A model generated the notes under the pieces. It saw only the letters and a list, made by a program, of their open reading frames with translations. It ran no database searches and was not told the origin of the DNA. From IMG/VR virus record IMGVR_UViG_3300047443_000139, positions 1 to 31,283 of that record: a stretch of 31,283 nt of DNA, one strand, 5' to 3'. The translations under genes and the position numbers were made by a program. Positions 22,443 through 30,879 of this stretch are shown here, piece after piece; position 1 is the first letter of the stretch; the number at the start of each line of letters is the position of its first letter. The DNA is from a virus.

Positions 22443-24893
22443 ATGGCAGCAAAGTCGATGGCGCTGGACGTCTTGGTCCGGCTCAAGGATCTGCTGTCAT
22501 CTCCCCTTCGCGGCCTGAAACGGAACCTCGAAGGCGTGGCCAACATGGCCAAGAAGATCGGCCTTGTCGGTACCGCGATCGCCGCCATCTCTTTCATGGC
22601 ACCAATCCAGCAGGCTGCGGCGTTCGAACAGAAGCTGGTCGATATTGCTGGAATCGCCAACCTCTCGGGCGATGCCGCCTTCGCATCCGTCGCGAAGATG
22701 AAAACCCAGTATGAAGAATTGGCGCTGCAGATCGGCCAGACCTCGGACACCATTGCCGAGGGTGCCGGGCAGATGATCGCAGCCGGCCTCGATCAGAAGC
22801 TGATCGACCAGTCGATCGGCCGGATCGGCAAAGCGGCGACCGCCGCTCATGCGCAGTTCAACGATATGGCCGGTGTCGCCACCTCCCTCATGCAGACGCT
22901 GAAGCTGCCGGCTGATCAGCTTGACGGCGCGCTTGCCGGCCTGATCGTGTCGGGCAAGGAAGGCGCGTTCGAAATGAAGGACATGGCGCGCTACCTGCCG
23001 ACACTGACCGGTCAGATGGCGAAGTTCGGTGTCACCGGCCGCGAGGCCGTCAACTTTCTCGGCGCTGCATTGCAGATCGCCAAGAAGGGAACCGCCGATC
23101 CGGCCGAGGCGGCGAACAACCTGAAGAACTTCCTCTCGAAGATCCTCGCGCCCGCGACCATCAAGAATTTCAAGGAAGCCGGTGTCGATATTCAGGCCGT
23201 CATGCAGGACGCCGCGACCAAGGGCATCAATCCGATCGAGGCCGTGATCCAGAAGATCGTCAAGCTGACGGGCACATCCGGCAACGAAATCGACGGCCTG
23301 ATGAAGAAGGCCAAGGCCAGCGGCCTCGAAGGTGCCGATGCGCTTTCCTACGTGCGCGAGCAACTGGAGAAGATCCACGGCGCAGGCAAGCTGGGTGATC
23401 TCTTCTCCGACCAACAGGTCATGGACTTCCTCATTCCGATGCTCGGTAACATCGAAGAGTATAAGCGGATCAAGGATGAGGTCGCCAAGGCGACCGGCGC
23501 TGTCACCGACCGCGACTTCGATACACAGATGCGCGCCCTTAATCAGCAGCTCGTCCGCTTCGGCGAGATCGGCACGCAGGCCACGCGCGAAGTCGGCTTT
23601 GCCTTCGGCAGTTGGTTGCCGATGATCAATGATGGGCTGGAAGCCACCCTGAAATGGTTGCGGGAACTCGACGCACAGACTGGCGGCATGGTGCGCCAGG
23701 CGCTCATGTTCTCCGGCGCTGCCATCCTCGTCGCGGCGGGTCTCGGTGCCCTTGGCATCATCCTGCCCATCGTCGCCGCAGGTTTCGGCGCGATCGCGGC
23801 TCTGCTCTCGCCCGTTGGTCTTGTCCTCGCCGCGATCGCGGGCGGCGCTGTGGCGATCTACAAGAACTGGAACACGATCGGTCCTCGTGTCGGTCAGATC
23901 TGGCAGCGCCTCAAAACCGGCTTCATGCAGTTCGCCGACGACATGCGCGATCGCGGCCGGCGCATCGTCGAGGCCGGACGTGAGATCTTCGATCGTTATG
24001 GCCCGATCGTAAGCGCCGGTCTTTCCTCTGCCTGGACAAGCATAAAGTCCGGTTGGACGAAGCTTCAAGACCTGTTTGAAGGCTTCCGCAGCAAGCTCGA
24101 TTTCAAGATCGACCTCTCGGGTTTGACGATCGACGACGCCAAGGTGCGCTCTTTCCAGCTGCTCGACGCGGCGTTGCGTGGCATCGCCATCGGCTGGCAG
24201 GCTTTGAAGGATTTCGGAAGCGGCTTTGCGCCCCATCTGCGCGCGATCGGCGAAAACCTCGGCAGTTCGGTCAACAACATCGTCAAGATCGGCGAAGGTC
24301 TTATCCGCATCGGTCAGGGGGTCGCCCAGTTGGTCGGTATCGACGGCGCGAAGATGGACGGTTTCTTCAAATGGCTCGGCGGATTTGCTGGTGGTGCAGT
24401 GCAAGCGGCGACAGAAGTGCTTCGCGAACTTTCAGGCATCCTTGCGTCACTGGCGAATGGAATTGCCGACCTGATCGAGAAGATCAACAAAGGCGAAATC
24501 AAATGGAGTAACCTGATGCCTCCAGGCGTCCTTGACGCCTGGAACAACCTCGCTTCGGTGATCGAGCGGGTTAAGGCCGCGTTGAATTTCGGCCCGTCCT
24601 CCGCCCAGCCAGGCGAGACGCTTCCGAACGGAACGACGGCAGGTTCGTCGGCCGATGGCAGTGACCGCGACGCCAATCTGGAAGACTCGCTGAAGCCGTT
24701 GCCACGGATCCCGGCTAACGGAAACCGCCCGGCCGTCGCTCCTGCCGCACTCCCCGTTCAGGGCTCCGTCGTGGTCAAGAGCGAAGTCAAGGTTGCGGTT
24801 GAGGGTCCGGGTCGGGTTGTCGGTCAGCAAACCGCGCCCGTCCAGAACGTGCCCATCAGCTCGCAGACCGGCCGCGCGATCGGGAGGCTCTAA
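22443..24893 (+). CDS. Tail tape measure protein (Mu gp42-like)
   Basis: The 816-residue protein has the tape measure layout. An N-terminal helical region begins MAAKSMALDVLVRLKDLLSS, then comes a TP901-type core (about 55-330, with AGQMIAAGLDQKL and EAANNLKNFLSKILAP). A long Gly/Ala hydrophobic region (about 418-475, ILVAAGLGALGIILPIVAAG) would enter the host membrane, and the C-terminal part is flexible and Pro/Ser-rich. Its length sets tail length and it is later ejected. The start follows the gp41' stop by 4 bp. Apparently intact. Confidence 0.93.
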   Translation: MAAKSMALDVLVRLKDLLSSPLRGLKRNLEGVANMAKKIGLVGTAIAAISFMAPIQQAAAFEQKLVDIAGIANLSGDAAFASVAKMKTQYEELALQIGQTSDTIAEGAGQMIAAGLDQKLIDQSIGRIGKAATAAHAQFNDMAGVATSLMQTLKLPADQLDGALAGLIVSGKEGAFEMKDMARYLPTLTGQMAKFGVTGREAVNFLGAALQIAKKGTADPAEAANNLKNFLSKILAPATIKNFKEAGVDIQAVMQDAATKGINPIEAVIQKIVKLTGTSGNEIDGLMKKAKASGLEGADALSYVREQLEKIHGAGKLGDLFSDQQVMDFLIPMLGNIEEYKRIKDEVAKATGAVTDRDFDTQMRALNQQLVRFGEIGTQATREVGFAFGSWLPMINDGLEATLKWLRELDAQTGGMVRQALMFSGAAILVAAGLGALGIILPIVAAGFGAIAALLSPVGLVLAAIAGGAVAIYKNWNTIGPRVGQIWQRLKTGFMQFADDMRDRGRRIVEAGREIFDRYGPIVSAGLSSAWTSIKSGWTKLQDLFEGFRSKLDFKIDLSGLTIDDAKVRSFQLLDAALRGIAIGWQALKDFGSGFAPHLRAIGENLGSSVNNIVKIGEGLIRIGQGVAQLVGIDGAKMDGFFKWLGGFAGGAVQAATEVLRELSGILASLANGIADLIEKINKGEIKWSNLMPPGVLDAWNNLASVIERVKAALNFGPSSAQPGETLPNGTTAGSSADGSDRDANLEDSLKPLPRIPANGNRPAVAPAALPVQGSVVVKSEVKVAVEGPGRVVGQQTAPVQNVPISSQTGRAIGRL

Positions 24894-26137
24894 TGTTGTT
24901 CGACAGTCTCGACTGGGTACTCCCTGGCCTTCTCCCCGGCTCCTATCGCGGGATCAACTTCCACATTCCGGATACGACGACGGAACCCGGTCGGCGCGTC
25001 GTCGAGTATCTATTTCCCGGAGTGGACGAAGCGGCCTATGACGATTTCGGGCAAGCGCCGAACGTTGTCTCCGTCAGCGGCATGATCATCGGCGACGATT
25101 ACATCGCCCAGGCAAAAGCCCTTGAAACGGCGTTCAATACCGCTGGCCCGGCGACGCTGATCCATCCATGGCTCGGCCCGATGACGGTCATCATGGAACA
25201 ACCGGCGCAGATCTCTTTCTCCGATCGCGAGCTGCGCGTTGCCCGCTTTTCCGCCACCTTCAAGCGTGTCGCAAGTTCCGGCATCCTCGGGCTGTCCGGC
25301 TTGAGCGATCTGACATCGGCGATCGACGCCGTTGTTTCGGCCGCAACCGCCATTGCCACTGTCGTCTCGTCTGTTATGTCGGCAACCAGAACCAAGGCTG
25401 TGTCACGCTCGCGGCGTATCGCCGTCACAGTGGTTGACGATCTTGCAGCGCCGGCCGGTTCCGCGCGCACCTTGCCGCGTCTCAAGGCCGCGATCGCGGC
25501 GTCGACGCCCTCCGATCCGACAGAATTCGACGGCCTCATTCAGTCGTCGGCCGCATTGATCAATGCCGTCACGTCTGATGCGTCCGTCTCACCTGCAGCG
25601 GAGGCGACGACCGAACAGCAACCGACCGCACTCAGCCTCATGAGCTTGGGCATGGCGACGGCCGAGGCGCTGACGTCGGAAAGTGCAGATGCGCCATCGG
25701 ACACCGATCGCGCGCTCCTGCTTTCGGCAGCAGCCCATTTTCTGGCGCAATCCGCAGCTCAATCCGTCTATGCCGATTACGGCTCCAGCAAGGAAGCCTT
25801 GGCATTCCGCAGTCGCGCTACGAGTGCCGCGGACGCCCTGGTCGATGCAATCGAGACTATCAGCTCCGATATCTTCCTCGCTGCCTCGTCCACGCTGCGC
25901 CGCTCTGTTCGCAGTCTGCAGGCGGCATTTATCGCCGATATCAATGAGACCATCGGCCGGTTGCCATCCGTCCTGACCTTCCGGTCTGATCTTCCGGTCG
26001 ATGCGTGGCTGCTAGCCCAGCATGTCTATGGCGATACGCCGTCACGGATCGAGGACGCCTATCTCGATATCGTTGCTCGCAACGATCCGCGTCACCCGGC
26101 CGCTATCCCCGCCGGCAATGTTGAGGTGATCGGCTGA
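24893..26137 (+). CDS. DNA circularisation/tail protein (Mu gpN, DNA_circ_N domain)
   Basis: The 414-residue protein has the DNA_circ_N domain at residues 1-125: LLPGSYRGINFHIPDTTTEP, RRVVEYLFPG, then YDDFGQAPNVVSVSGMIIGD and ATLIHPWLGPMTV. Central and C-terminal parts are Ala/Ser-rich helices. In Mu, N is a tail protein next to the baseplate hub. The 'circularisation' name comes from domain annotation rather than from proven activity in contractile tails. It overlaps the tape measure stop by one base. Intact. Confidence 0.9.
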   Translation: MLFDSLDWVLPGLLPGSYRGINFHIPDTTTEPGRRVVEYLFPGVDEAAYDDFGQAPNVVSVSGMIIGDDYIAQAKALETAFNTAGPATLIHPWLGPMTVIMEQPAQISFSDRELRVARFSATFKRVASSGILGLSGLSDLTSAIDAVVSAATAIATVVSSVMSATRTKAVSRSRRIAVTVVDDLAAPAGSARTLPRLKAAIAASTPSDPTEFDGLIQSSAALINAVTSDASVSPAAEATTEQQPTALSLMSLGMATAEALTSESADAPSDTDRALLLSAAAHFLAQSAAQSVYADYGSSKEALAFRSRATSAADALVDAIETISSDIFLAASSTLRRSVRSLQAAFIADINETIGRLPSVLTFRSDLPVDAWLLAQHVYGDTPSRIEDAYLDIVARNDPRHPAAIPAGNVEVIG

Positions 26138-27342
26138 TGGCGCGCAGGTCTGGCATAGTGTTGCGCGTTGATGGCAAGGATTACGATCAGTGGACCTCGG
26201 CCGAGGTCACCCGCGATCTGAAGGACTTTTCAGGCTCGTTTAATTTCGTCCTACGCGACACGAAGCGGTCAATCCAGACATTTCCCTACGCCAGCAAGGG
26301 CAGCGTCGCGAAGCTACGGCCGGGACCGGCCGTCGACGTCTTGATCAACGGAACCATCGTTCTCAAAGGGTACATCGATGACGTCAATAAGGAAATCGAT
26401 GACGGCCGCGCCGAGGTAACCATTTCCGGCCGTGACAAGACAGGCGATCTGGTCGATTGCGGCGCCCTGACCGATGGTCCAAGCGAGTTCAAGAACGTCA
26501 AACTGGAAGAAGCGGTCAAGCGGATCGTCCAGCCCTATGGCCTCACCGTCCGCAGCGAGATCGATACGGGCGAACCGTTCCCGCGCTATTCGCTCGATCT
26601 TGCCGAGACCGCCTTCTCCGCCACAGAGAAAGGCGCTCGCTCCCGCCATGCCCTCGTACTGTCTGATGGCGTCGGCGGCGTCGTCATCACCAGAACCGGA
26701 AGTAAGCGCGCGCCGGCCGATCTCACACTGCCCGGCAACGTGCAATCTTCAAGCGGCCGCTACAGTCACCAGAAGCGGCACAACAAAACCTATGTGCGTG
26801 GCCAGGGAGAAAAGGCCGGCAAGAGCCGTTCTGGCTCAGCCGCCCTGGACACGACAGCTGCGCCATTGTCACCCGAGGATCGCTCGCAGGGTGACGGCTC
26901 CGCAACGACCATGGAGCGCAAGGGAACGGCCGCCACCGGTATCGCCGTCGATGACGAGATCACGCGTCATCGCCCGATCGTCCATATGGCCCGCACGAAA
27001 GCGGACCAGACGAGCGCCCAGGATGAAGCCGATTGGCGTATGAGAACGGCGCGCGCTGAATCGGAGGAGCTAACCTATAAGGTTCGGGGCTTCGATGTTG
27101 GCGGCAATCTTTGGCGTGTCAACGAGATCGCCTATGTGTCGGACGCCTTTCAGGACATCGAGCGCGACATGCTCATCGCGCGGGTGACCAATCGGAGCGA
27201 TGAGCAGGGTGACGTCACCGAGCTTGGTGTCATGAGCCCCGAAGCCTTCGATGCAAAACCGGTCGGCAAGCGGCGTAAGAACGCGAAGCGTAAGAAGAAG
27301 GGCTCTTCCGGCCCGCTCGATGGCACGGCGAAAGGGCTCTGA
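26137..27342 (+). CDS. Baseplate hub protein (Mu gpP, gp27/GpD-like)
   Basis: The 401-residue protein is close to the 379 of Mu gpP. Signature stretches are VDGKDYDQWTSAEVTRDLKD, GYIDDVNKEIDDGRAEVTIS, GRDKTGDLVDCGALTDGPSE and, near the C-terminus, EELTYKVRGFDVGGNLWRVN. It should form the trimeric hub that connects tube and spike. A Ser/Thr-rich stretch at about 225-260 is probably a loop. The last 30 residues are very basic (RRKNAKRKKK). Overlaps its neighbours by one base on both sides. Intact. Confidence 0.9.
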   Translation: MARRSGIVLRVDGKDYDQWTSAEVTRDLKDFSGSFNFVLRDTKRSIQTFPYASKGSVAKLRPGPAVDVLINGTIVLKGYIDDVNKEIDDGRAEVTISGRDKTGDLVDCGALTDGPSEFKNVKLEEAVKRIVQPYGLTVRSEIDTGEPFPRYSLDLAETAFSATEKGARSRHALVLSDGVGGVVITRTGSKRAPADLTLPGNVQSSSGRYSHQKRHNKTYVRGQGEKAGKSRSGSAALDTTAAPLSPEDRSQGDGSATTMERKGTAATGIAVDDEITRHRPIVHMARTKADQTSAQDEADWRMRTARAESEELTYKVRGFDVGGNLWRVNEIAYVSDAFQDIERDMLIARVTNRSDEQGDVTELGVMSPEAFDAKPVGKRRKNAKRKKKGSSGPLDGTAKGL

Positions 27343-27854
27343 TGGACAAGGAAACGGCCGACAAGACCCGTGGCATGATCCGTCGCGCCACCATCAAGAA
27401 CATCAAGGACGATGGACAGGTGCAAACCTGTTCGGTCGAAGTCGCGGACGGCGTCTGGCGGGATGACGTGGAAATCCACCAGCCATATGGTTCTGCTTCG
27501 CATGTTCCATCCGATGGCGCGCTGGCGATCGTGTTGGCGGTCGGCGGCGATGAAGGTGACCTGGTCGTCATGCCACTCGCCAATCCGTCCAAGCGCCTCG
27601 GCAAGCTCAAAGAGGGCGACGTTGGCCAATATAATCAGCACGGCGATCGCATCGTCCTGACCGATAGTGGCGATATCGAAGTTGCGGCCGGTGGCTCGCT
27701 CAACGTCAAGATCGGCGGCGTCACCTTCCGCGTCTCGGCTGATGGTGTCGATATTGAAGGTGGCCGAGTGACGCACAACGGTAAGGATATCGGCTTTACC
27801 CACGAGCATACCAATGTGACGCCTGGACCGTCTCTCACCGGCCCGCCAGCCTGA
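27342..27854 (+). CDS. Baseplate spike protein (Mu gp45, gpV-like)
   Basis: The 170-residue protein matches Mu gp45: an OB-fold N-terminus (RRATIKNIKDDGQVQTCSVE), the typical ILAVGGDEGDLVVMPLANPS-like stretch, then repeated strands (SLNVKIGGVTFRVSADGVDI) of the triple-stranded helix and a C-terminal tip with HNGKDIGFTHEHTNVTPGPS, including a His-x-His that can bind metal. It is the membrane-piercing spike under the hub. It is followed by the second promoter-like element. Intact. Confidence 0.92.
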   Translation: MDKETADKTRGMIRRATIKNIKDDGQVQTCSVEVADGVWRDDVEIHQPYGSASHVPSDGALAIVLAVGGDEGDLVVMPLANPSKRLGKLKEGDVGQYNQHGDRIVLTDSGDIEVAAGGSLNVKIGGVTFRVSADGVDIEGGRVTHNGKDIGFTHEHTNVTPGPSLTGPPA

Positions 27855-27908
27855 CCGCCCGCCAAGGCAGGCATGATCTCAGGTTCGCGCGCGCGATAGT
27901 TTCGCGCC
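27851..27908 (+). promoter_or_regulatory. Repeated promoter-like element, copy 2 (upstream of gp46/fibre)
   Basis: From the TGA stop of the spike gene this 54-bp gap aligns with 13021-13084: CTGACCGCCCGCCA, GGCATGAT, TCGCGCGC, TAGTTTCGCGCCAT. A GCCCGCC/GGCAGGC imperfect dyad is present upstream. It is the only sizeable gap among the tail genes and should start a separate late transcript for the baseplate/fibre block. No ribosome site is evident before ATG 27909. Confidence 0.6.
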
Positions 27909-28979
27909 ATGTTTTTCGATCTCGCTATTGTCTATGACCCCAATAAGCGCCTGTGCGATCTCGCGCTCGGCGACGATGGCGATCTGCTGATCGATGAAAC
28001 GCCGATCACCCCCATGCTTTTGTCGATCGGCCTCGATCGGCGCGCAGCTCCAGACGATCCGCTTCCGGACGGTCGCAGCCAGTTCCTCGCTCCCGTCAGC
28101 TTTTCCGAACGTCGTGGTTGCCCCGGCGATGCCCTCGATCTGCCAGCCGGCTCGACCGTTACGCTCATCTGCACCGGGACAACTTGGGCATTGGCTGGCA
28201 TTGCGTATTCGGAAGTTCCGAGTGTCGGCGATGTGACGATTTACGTCAGGACTGATGGCTCAGATAGCAATGATGGCTCTTCGAACGACAGCGGCCACGC
28301 GCTGGCAACGATCGGTGAAGCGCTGAACCGTGCAAAGAAGGCGGGATCCAGCAACACTGTCACGATCCAGCTCGGCGTTGCAGGAACATACGCCGAGCGC
28401 ATTGTAACTGCGAATATTGCGGCAACCATTGTGGTCAAAGGCGACACGGCCAATCAGGCCAACTACAATATTGCCCCACCGGGGACGATCTTTAGCGTGT
28501 TGGATATAAACAACGCCAACGTCTCGTTTCAGGGCATCCGGTTAGTCCCATCCGGAACGGTGACGCATGAACTCTACGCGTCCAGCAATGCGACGGTCTC
28601 AATCAGCAACGTCACTTTGTCGGCAGCGGGAACGATCTCCGGAGGCCTCATTACTGCAGCCACCGGCGCCACGATTACGATCAGTGCTGGATGCAATATT
28701 TTGGCCGGTGCAGGCTCGGCGCTCAACGTCAACGGCGGCACAATAGCGATCAATGAAAACGTAGCCGTAGGTACTCCAACCTACACTGCTGCTTTCGTGG
28801 CTGCGGCAAATGGCGGAGCGGTCTTACGTGCCTCTACCGGGCCGACATTCAGCGGCTCTGCAACTGGCACCAGATATGCGGCCAGCATGAATTCGATCAT
28901 CAGCACGAATGGCGGCGGCGCGAACTATTTCCCCGGCACCGTCGCCGGGAGCGTCTCTACCGGAGGGCAATACGCATGA
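27909..28979 (+). CDS. In-frame fusion of gp46-like baseplate N-terminus to a tail-fibre beta-helix
   Basis: Residues 1 to about 77 of 356 match the Mu gp46 family: DGDLLIDETPITPMLLSIGL, DRRAAPDDPLPDG, RRGCPGDALD. The family then continues with a C-terminal half that is missing here. From LPAGSTVTLICTGTTWALAG onward the protein is fibre-like, with a right-handed beta-helix (TIYVRTDGSDSNDGSSNDSG, then repeating T/V/I strands) and a typical fibre end (GGGANYFPGTVAGS). The join near 28140 removes the rest of gp46, the baseplate J-like gp47, gp48 and the fibre N-terminus. A fibre without its tail-attachment domain is unlikely to work normally. Confidence 0.85.
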   Translation: MFFDLAIVYDPNKRLCDLALGDDGDLLIDETPITPMLLSIGLDRRAAPDDPLPDGRSQFLAPVSFSERRGCPGDALDLPAGSTVTLICTGTTWALAGIAYSEVPSVGDVTIYVRTDGSDSNDGSSNDSGHALATIGEALNRAKKAGSSNTVTIQLGVAGTYAERIVTANIAATIVVKGDTANQANYNIAPPGTIFSVLDINNANVSFQGIRLVPSGTVTHELYASSNATVSISNVTLSAAGTISGGLITAATGATITISAGCNILAGAGSALNVNGGTIAINENVAVGTPTYTAAFVAAANGGAVLRASTGPTFSGSATGTRYAASMNSIISTNGGGANYFPGTVAGSVSTGGQYA

Positions 28980-29527
28980 CCTATAATCCTTATGATTGGT
29001 ATTGGCTCTCTGCGGATGGGCGTCTTTATTCTTCTTCAACTCAGGCCTTGGTGGAGAAATCCGATGAGGCATATGTAGCATGGAGTTCAGCCGGCTTTCA
29101 GCCGACACCATGGCCTTGTGACGAAAATGGAGAGCAAACCAACGCCGCCCTTCAGGAAGTCCTTTCCCCCTATGGCCGTTTCCTTGATCTAGCCGCCTAT
29201 GCGGCCTTTAAGCGCTATTCGGTCGAAACGGGTGGCTTCACCTTCAATGGTCATTCTATCGCTACTGACAGAGACAGTCAGGGCAAGATAACCAGTGTGG
29301 CGGTTGCTGCGAACACTGTCGGCTCGTCCTTCTCAACCGAATGGAAATGCTTGGACGGCAGGTTCTTCACTCTCAACCGCGACGACGCAATCTCCATGGC
29401 TACCGGTGTTATGAATTTTGTCAGCAACTGCTTTGCTACCGAAGCCTATATCGTCGGCGCAATCGCGGCTGGCACGATCACGACCATGGCGGCAGTCGAT
29501 GCTACCGCCTGGCCCACGAACAGCTAA
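28976..29527 (+). CDS. DUF4376-type tail-fibre-associated protein
   Basis: The 183-residue protein begins YDWYWLSADGRLYSSSTQAL, a short N-terminal element common in small fibre-associated proteins. From about 70 it continues with the DUF4376 pattern (AAYAAFKRYSVETGGFTFNG, ATDRDSQGKITSVAVA, FFTLNRDDAISMATGVM). Such proteins lie downstream of the fibre and may be fibre tips or assembly chaperones. ATG 28976 overlaps the fibre stop by 4 bp. It is the last gene of the late transcript and ends in a 4-bp tail-to-tail overlap with the FkbM gene. Confidence 0.8.
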   Translation: MTYNPYDWYWLSADGRLYSSSTQALVEKSDEAYVAWSSAGFQPTPWPCDENGEQTNAALQEVLSPYGRFLDLAAYAAFKRYSVETGGFTFNGHSIATDRDSQGKITSVAVAANTVGSSFSTEWKCLDGRFFTLNRDDAISMATGVMNFVSNCFATEAYIVGAIAAGTITTMAAVDATAWPTNS

Positions 29528-30396
29528 TTAAAAGCAGCCGCCACGCTATCAAGGTTCGTGCATAGCAGATCGTCGACGTTGTTTTTCACCATATTGGAGT
29601 GAAGGAACGACCACTTTTCTGCATCAGAGGCTATCCGTCTGTACGACTGAATTTCGTGGTCATACACATGCACGAATCTGAAGTGCGAGAAAATTGCAGA
29701 CAACGCGTCTTCGGGGAAGGTTCTGGCGAGGGAGGTCAGGCACCAATGATTGAATTCCAGGAGGACGAGATCAGTCGTATAGAAAGTGGCAACGCCGCCC
29801 TTCAGCACATCTATCTCGAACCCCTCGACGTCGATCTTGGCGAGGTTGATACGATGTCCCGGCGCGATGTTCAGATTATCCAGTCGCTCCACCGCTACAG
29901 ATATGGAGTTTTGCGCCTTTTCTGCGAGGGACCCATCAATGAGAAGCGAGTTGCCAGTATTATATTGGTCGATGTCTCGGAACTTCAGCGTCGCTTGTTC
30001 TTTCCCCAGTGCAAACGGAAAGACGGTAATCTCATTGCTTCCGCTTTTGTTAGACGAGATGTTTTGTTCAAGTTGACGATGGGTTTTCGGATGCGGTTCG
30101 AACGCAAATATTTTCGCGCCAGACAGGACTTGATCCATTAGGATGGATGTGACGCCGATGTTTGCACCTATATCGAGGCATATAGGTGCAGATACATTCT
30201 TCACGTAGCGTTCCAGTGCAATCGTCAAGTGCGGCAGCCCTGAAAGGCCGACGTGGGCGGCGTACTCGCTGGAACCCACAATTTCTATCGGCCCGTTTGG
30301 AAAATCTTTTTTGTAGACCGTCTCGACGTTGTTCAAAGCGTACCCCCAATCAATTGTATAGCGAGCCACTATATGAATGCTGGGGTAGATAGCCAA
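29524..30396 (-). CDS. FkbM family SAM-dependent methyltransferase
   Basis: The 290-residue protein has the FkbM O-methyltransferase plan: SAM-binding motif I at 74-81 (LDIGANIG), FAFEPHP at 97-103 and KIDVEGFE at 187-194. FkbM proteins O-methylate hydroxyls of polyketides, sugars and glycans. The start is TTG 30396, with GAGG just upstream. A GTG nine codons later is the alternative. The gene is more AT-rich than the late genes and on the opposite strand, a typical placement for cargo expressed in the lysogen. Methylation of a surface sugar that alters phage adsorption is a reasonable guess, but a host origin beyond the prophage end is equally possible. Confidence 0.88.
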   Translation of the reverse strand: MAIYPSIHIVARYTIDWGYALNNVETVYKKDFPNGPIEIVGSSEYAAHVGLSGLPHLTIALERYVKNVSAPICLDIGANIGVTSILMDQVLSGAKIFAFEPHPKTHRQLEQNISSNKSGSNEITVFPFALGKEQATLKFRDIDQYNTGNSLLIDGSLAEKAQNSISVAVERLDNLNIAPGHRINLAKIDVEGFEIDVLKGGVATFYTTDLVLLEFNHWCLTSLARTFPEDALSAIFSHFRFVHVYDHEIQSYRRIASDAEKWSFLHSNMVKNNVDDLLCTNLDSVAAAFN

Positions 30397-30516
30397 GCCG
30401 CCTCAAGGCTTCTTTCTCCACCACCGCACAGATGCCAAATTCGGCCTACGGATTAGACCTGTACTGTTTTCGCGTTCGGGGCTAGTCATGCAAACGGTTA
30501 GAGATCAGGAGGAAAA

Positions 30517-30831
30517 ATGACGCGCTTGGCTGCCATACTTCTTTTGCTTTTGACAGCTTCTCCCAGCCTTGCAGACATGAGCAGTGCTCAGATGGAGGCC
30601 GCGATCGGCTTAGCGGGGATTATTGGGAACACGCAGGCCTGCAGCTACGAAATAGACCAGAAAGGGCTAGACCGCTACTTCGTCTCCATGGGGCTATCTT
30701 CTCCTGAAGGGCTATCCTATGTGAAGGCGAACATCGCAAGGAACGCCAAGGCGCAGCCATCGCAATCCGAGTGCACCTTATACCGCGCAACAGCTAGCTC
30801 GATTGGCGTACTTGCCGCACCCCACCAGTGA
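30517..30831 (+). CDS. Small exported protein, unknown
   Basis: The 104-residue protein has a clear signal peptide (MTRLAAILLLLLTASPSLAD, cleavage near residue 19-20), then a mostly helical domain with two cysteines (QACSYE, SECTLY) that could form one disulfide in the periplasm. An AGGAGG ribosome site precedes the ATG. I do not recognise the family, though small two-Cys exported proteins of this kind occur widely in rhizobia. Whether it is phage cargo or host is unknown. Confidence 0.75.
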   Translation: MTRLAAILLLLLTASPSLADMSSAQMEAAIGLAGIIGNTQACSYEIDQKGLDRYFVSMGLSSPEGLSYVKANIARNAKAQPSQSECTLYRATASSIGVLAAPHQ

Positions 30832-30879
30832 CCAAAGAAGGAGCGCTACGGCCCTCTCCTTCAAACCAGCTTTTAGCCC

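Larger units (their letters stand above)
1976..29527. mobile_element. Mu-like transposable prophage, defective (core extent)
   Basis: A DDE transposase of MuA type, a MuB-type ATPase, GemA, a Mor-like activator and a Mu-ordered late region (gp25, gp26, gp27, gp28/29, F, G, gp37-38, L, M, gp41, gp42, N, P, gp45, gp46, fibre) define a Mu-like phage. The limits given run from the repressor to the tail-fibre-associated gene. I could not find a TG...CA terminus pair with a 5-bp target duplication, so the true ends are unknown and may lie anywhere in the two flanks. Packaging, capsid and baseplate genes are deleted or fused, so it should not form particles. Confidence 0.9.

Noticed and set aside
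22497-24404. Long minus-strand frame of 635 codons
   Set aside because: It is antisense to the tape measure gene and rich in Asp/Leu/Arg/Ala as expected of a shadow in GC-rich coding DNA.
19010-28979. Functional contractile tailocin derived from a headless Mu-like phage
   Set aside because: Sheath, tube, tape measure, hub and spike are present without a capsid, which first suggested a tailocin. The baseplate J-like and gp48 genes are missing and the fibre has lost its attachment domain, so an assembled, targeting-competent particle is unlikely.
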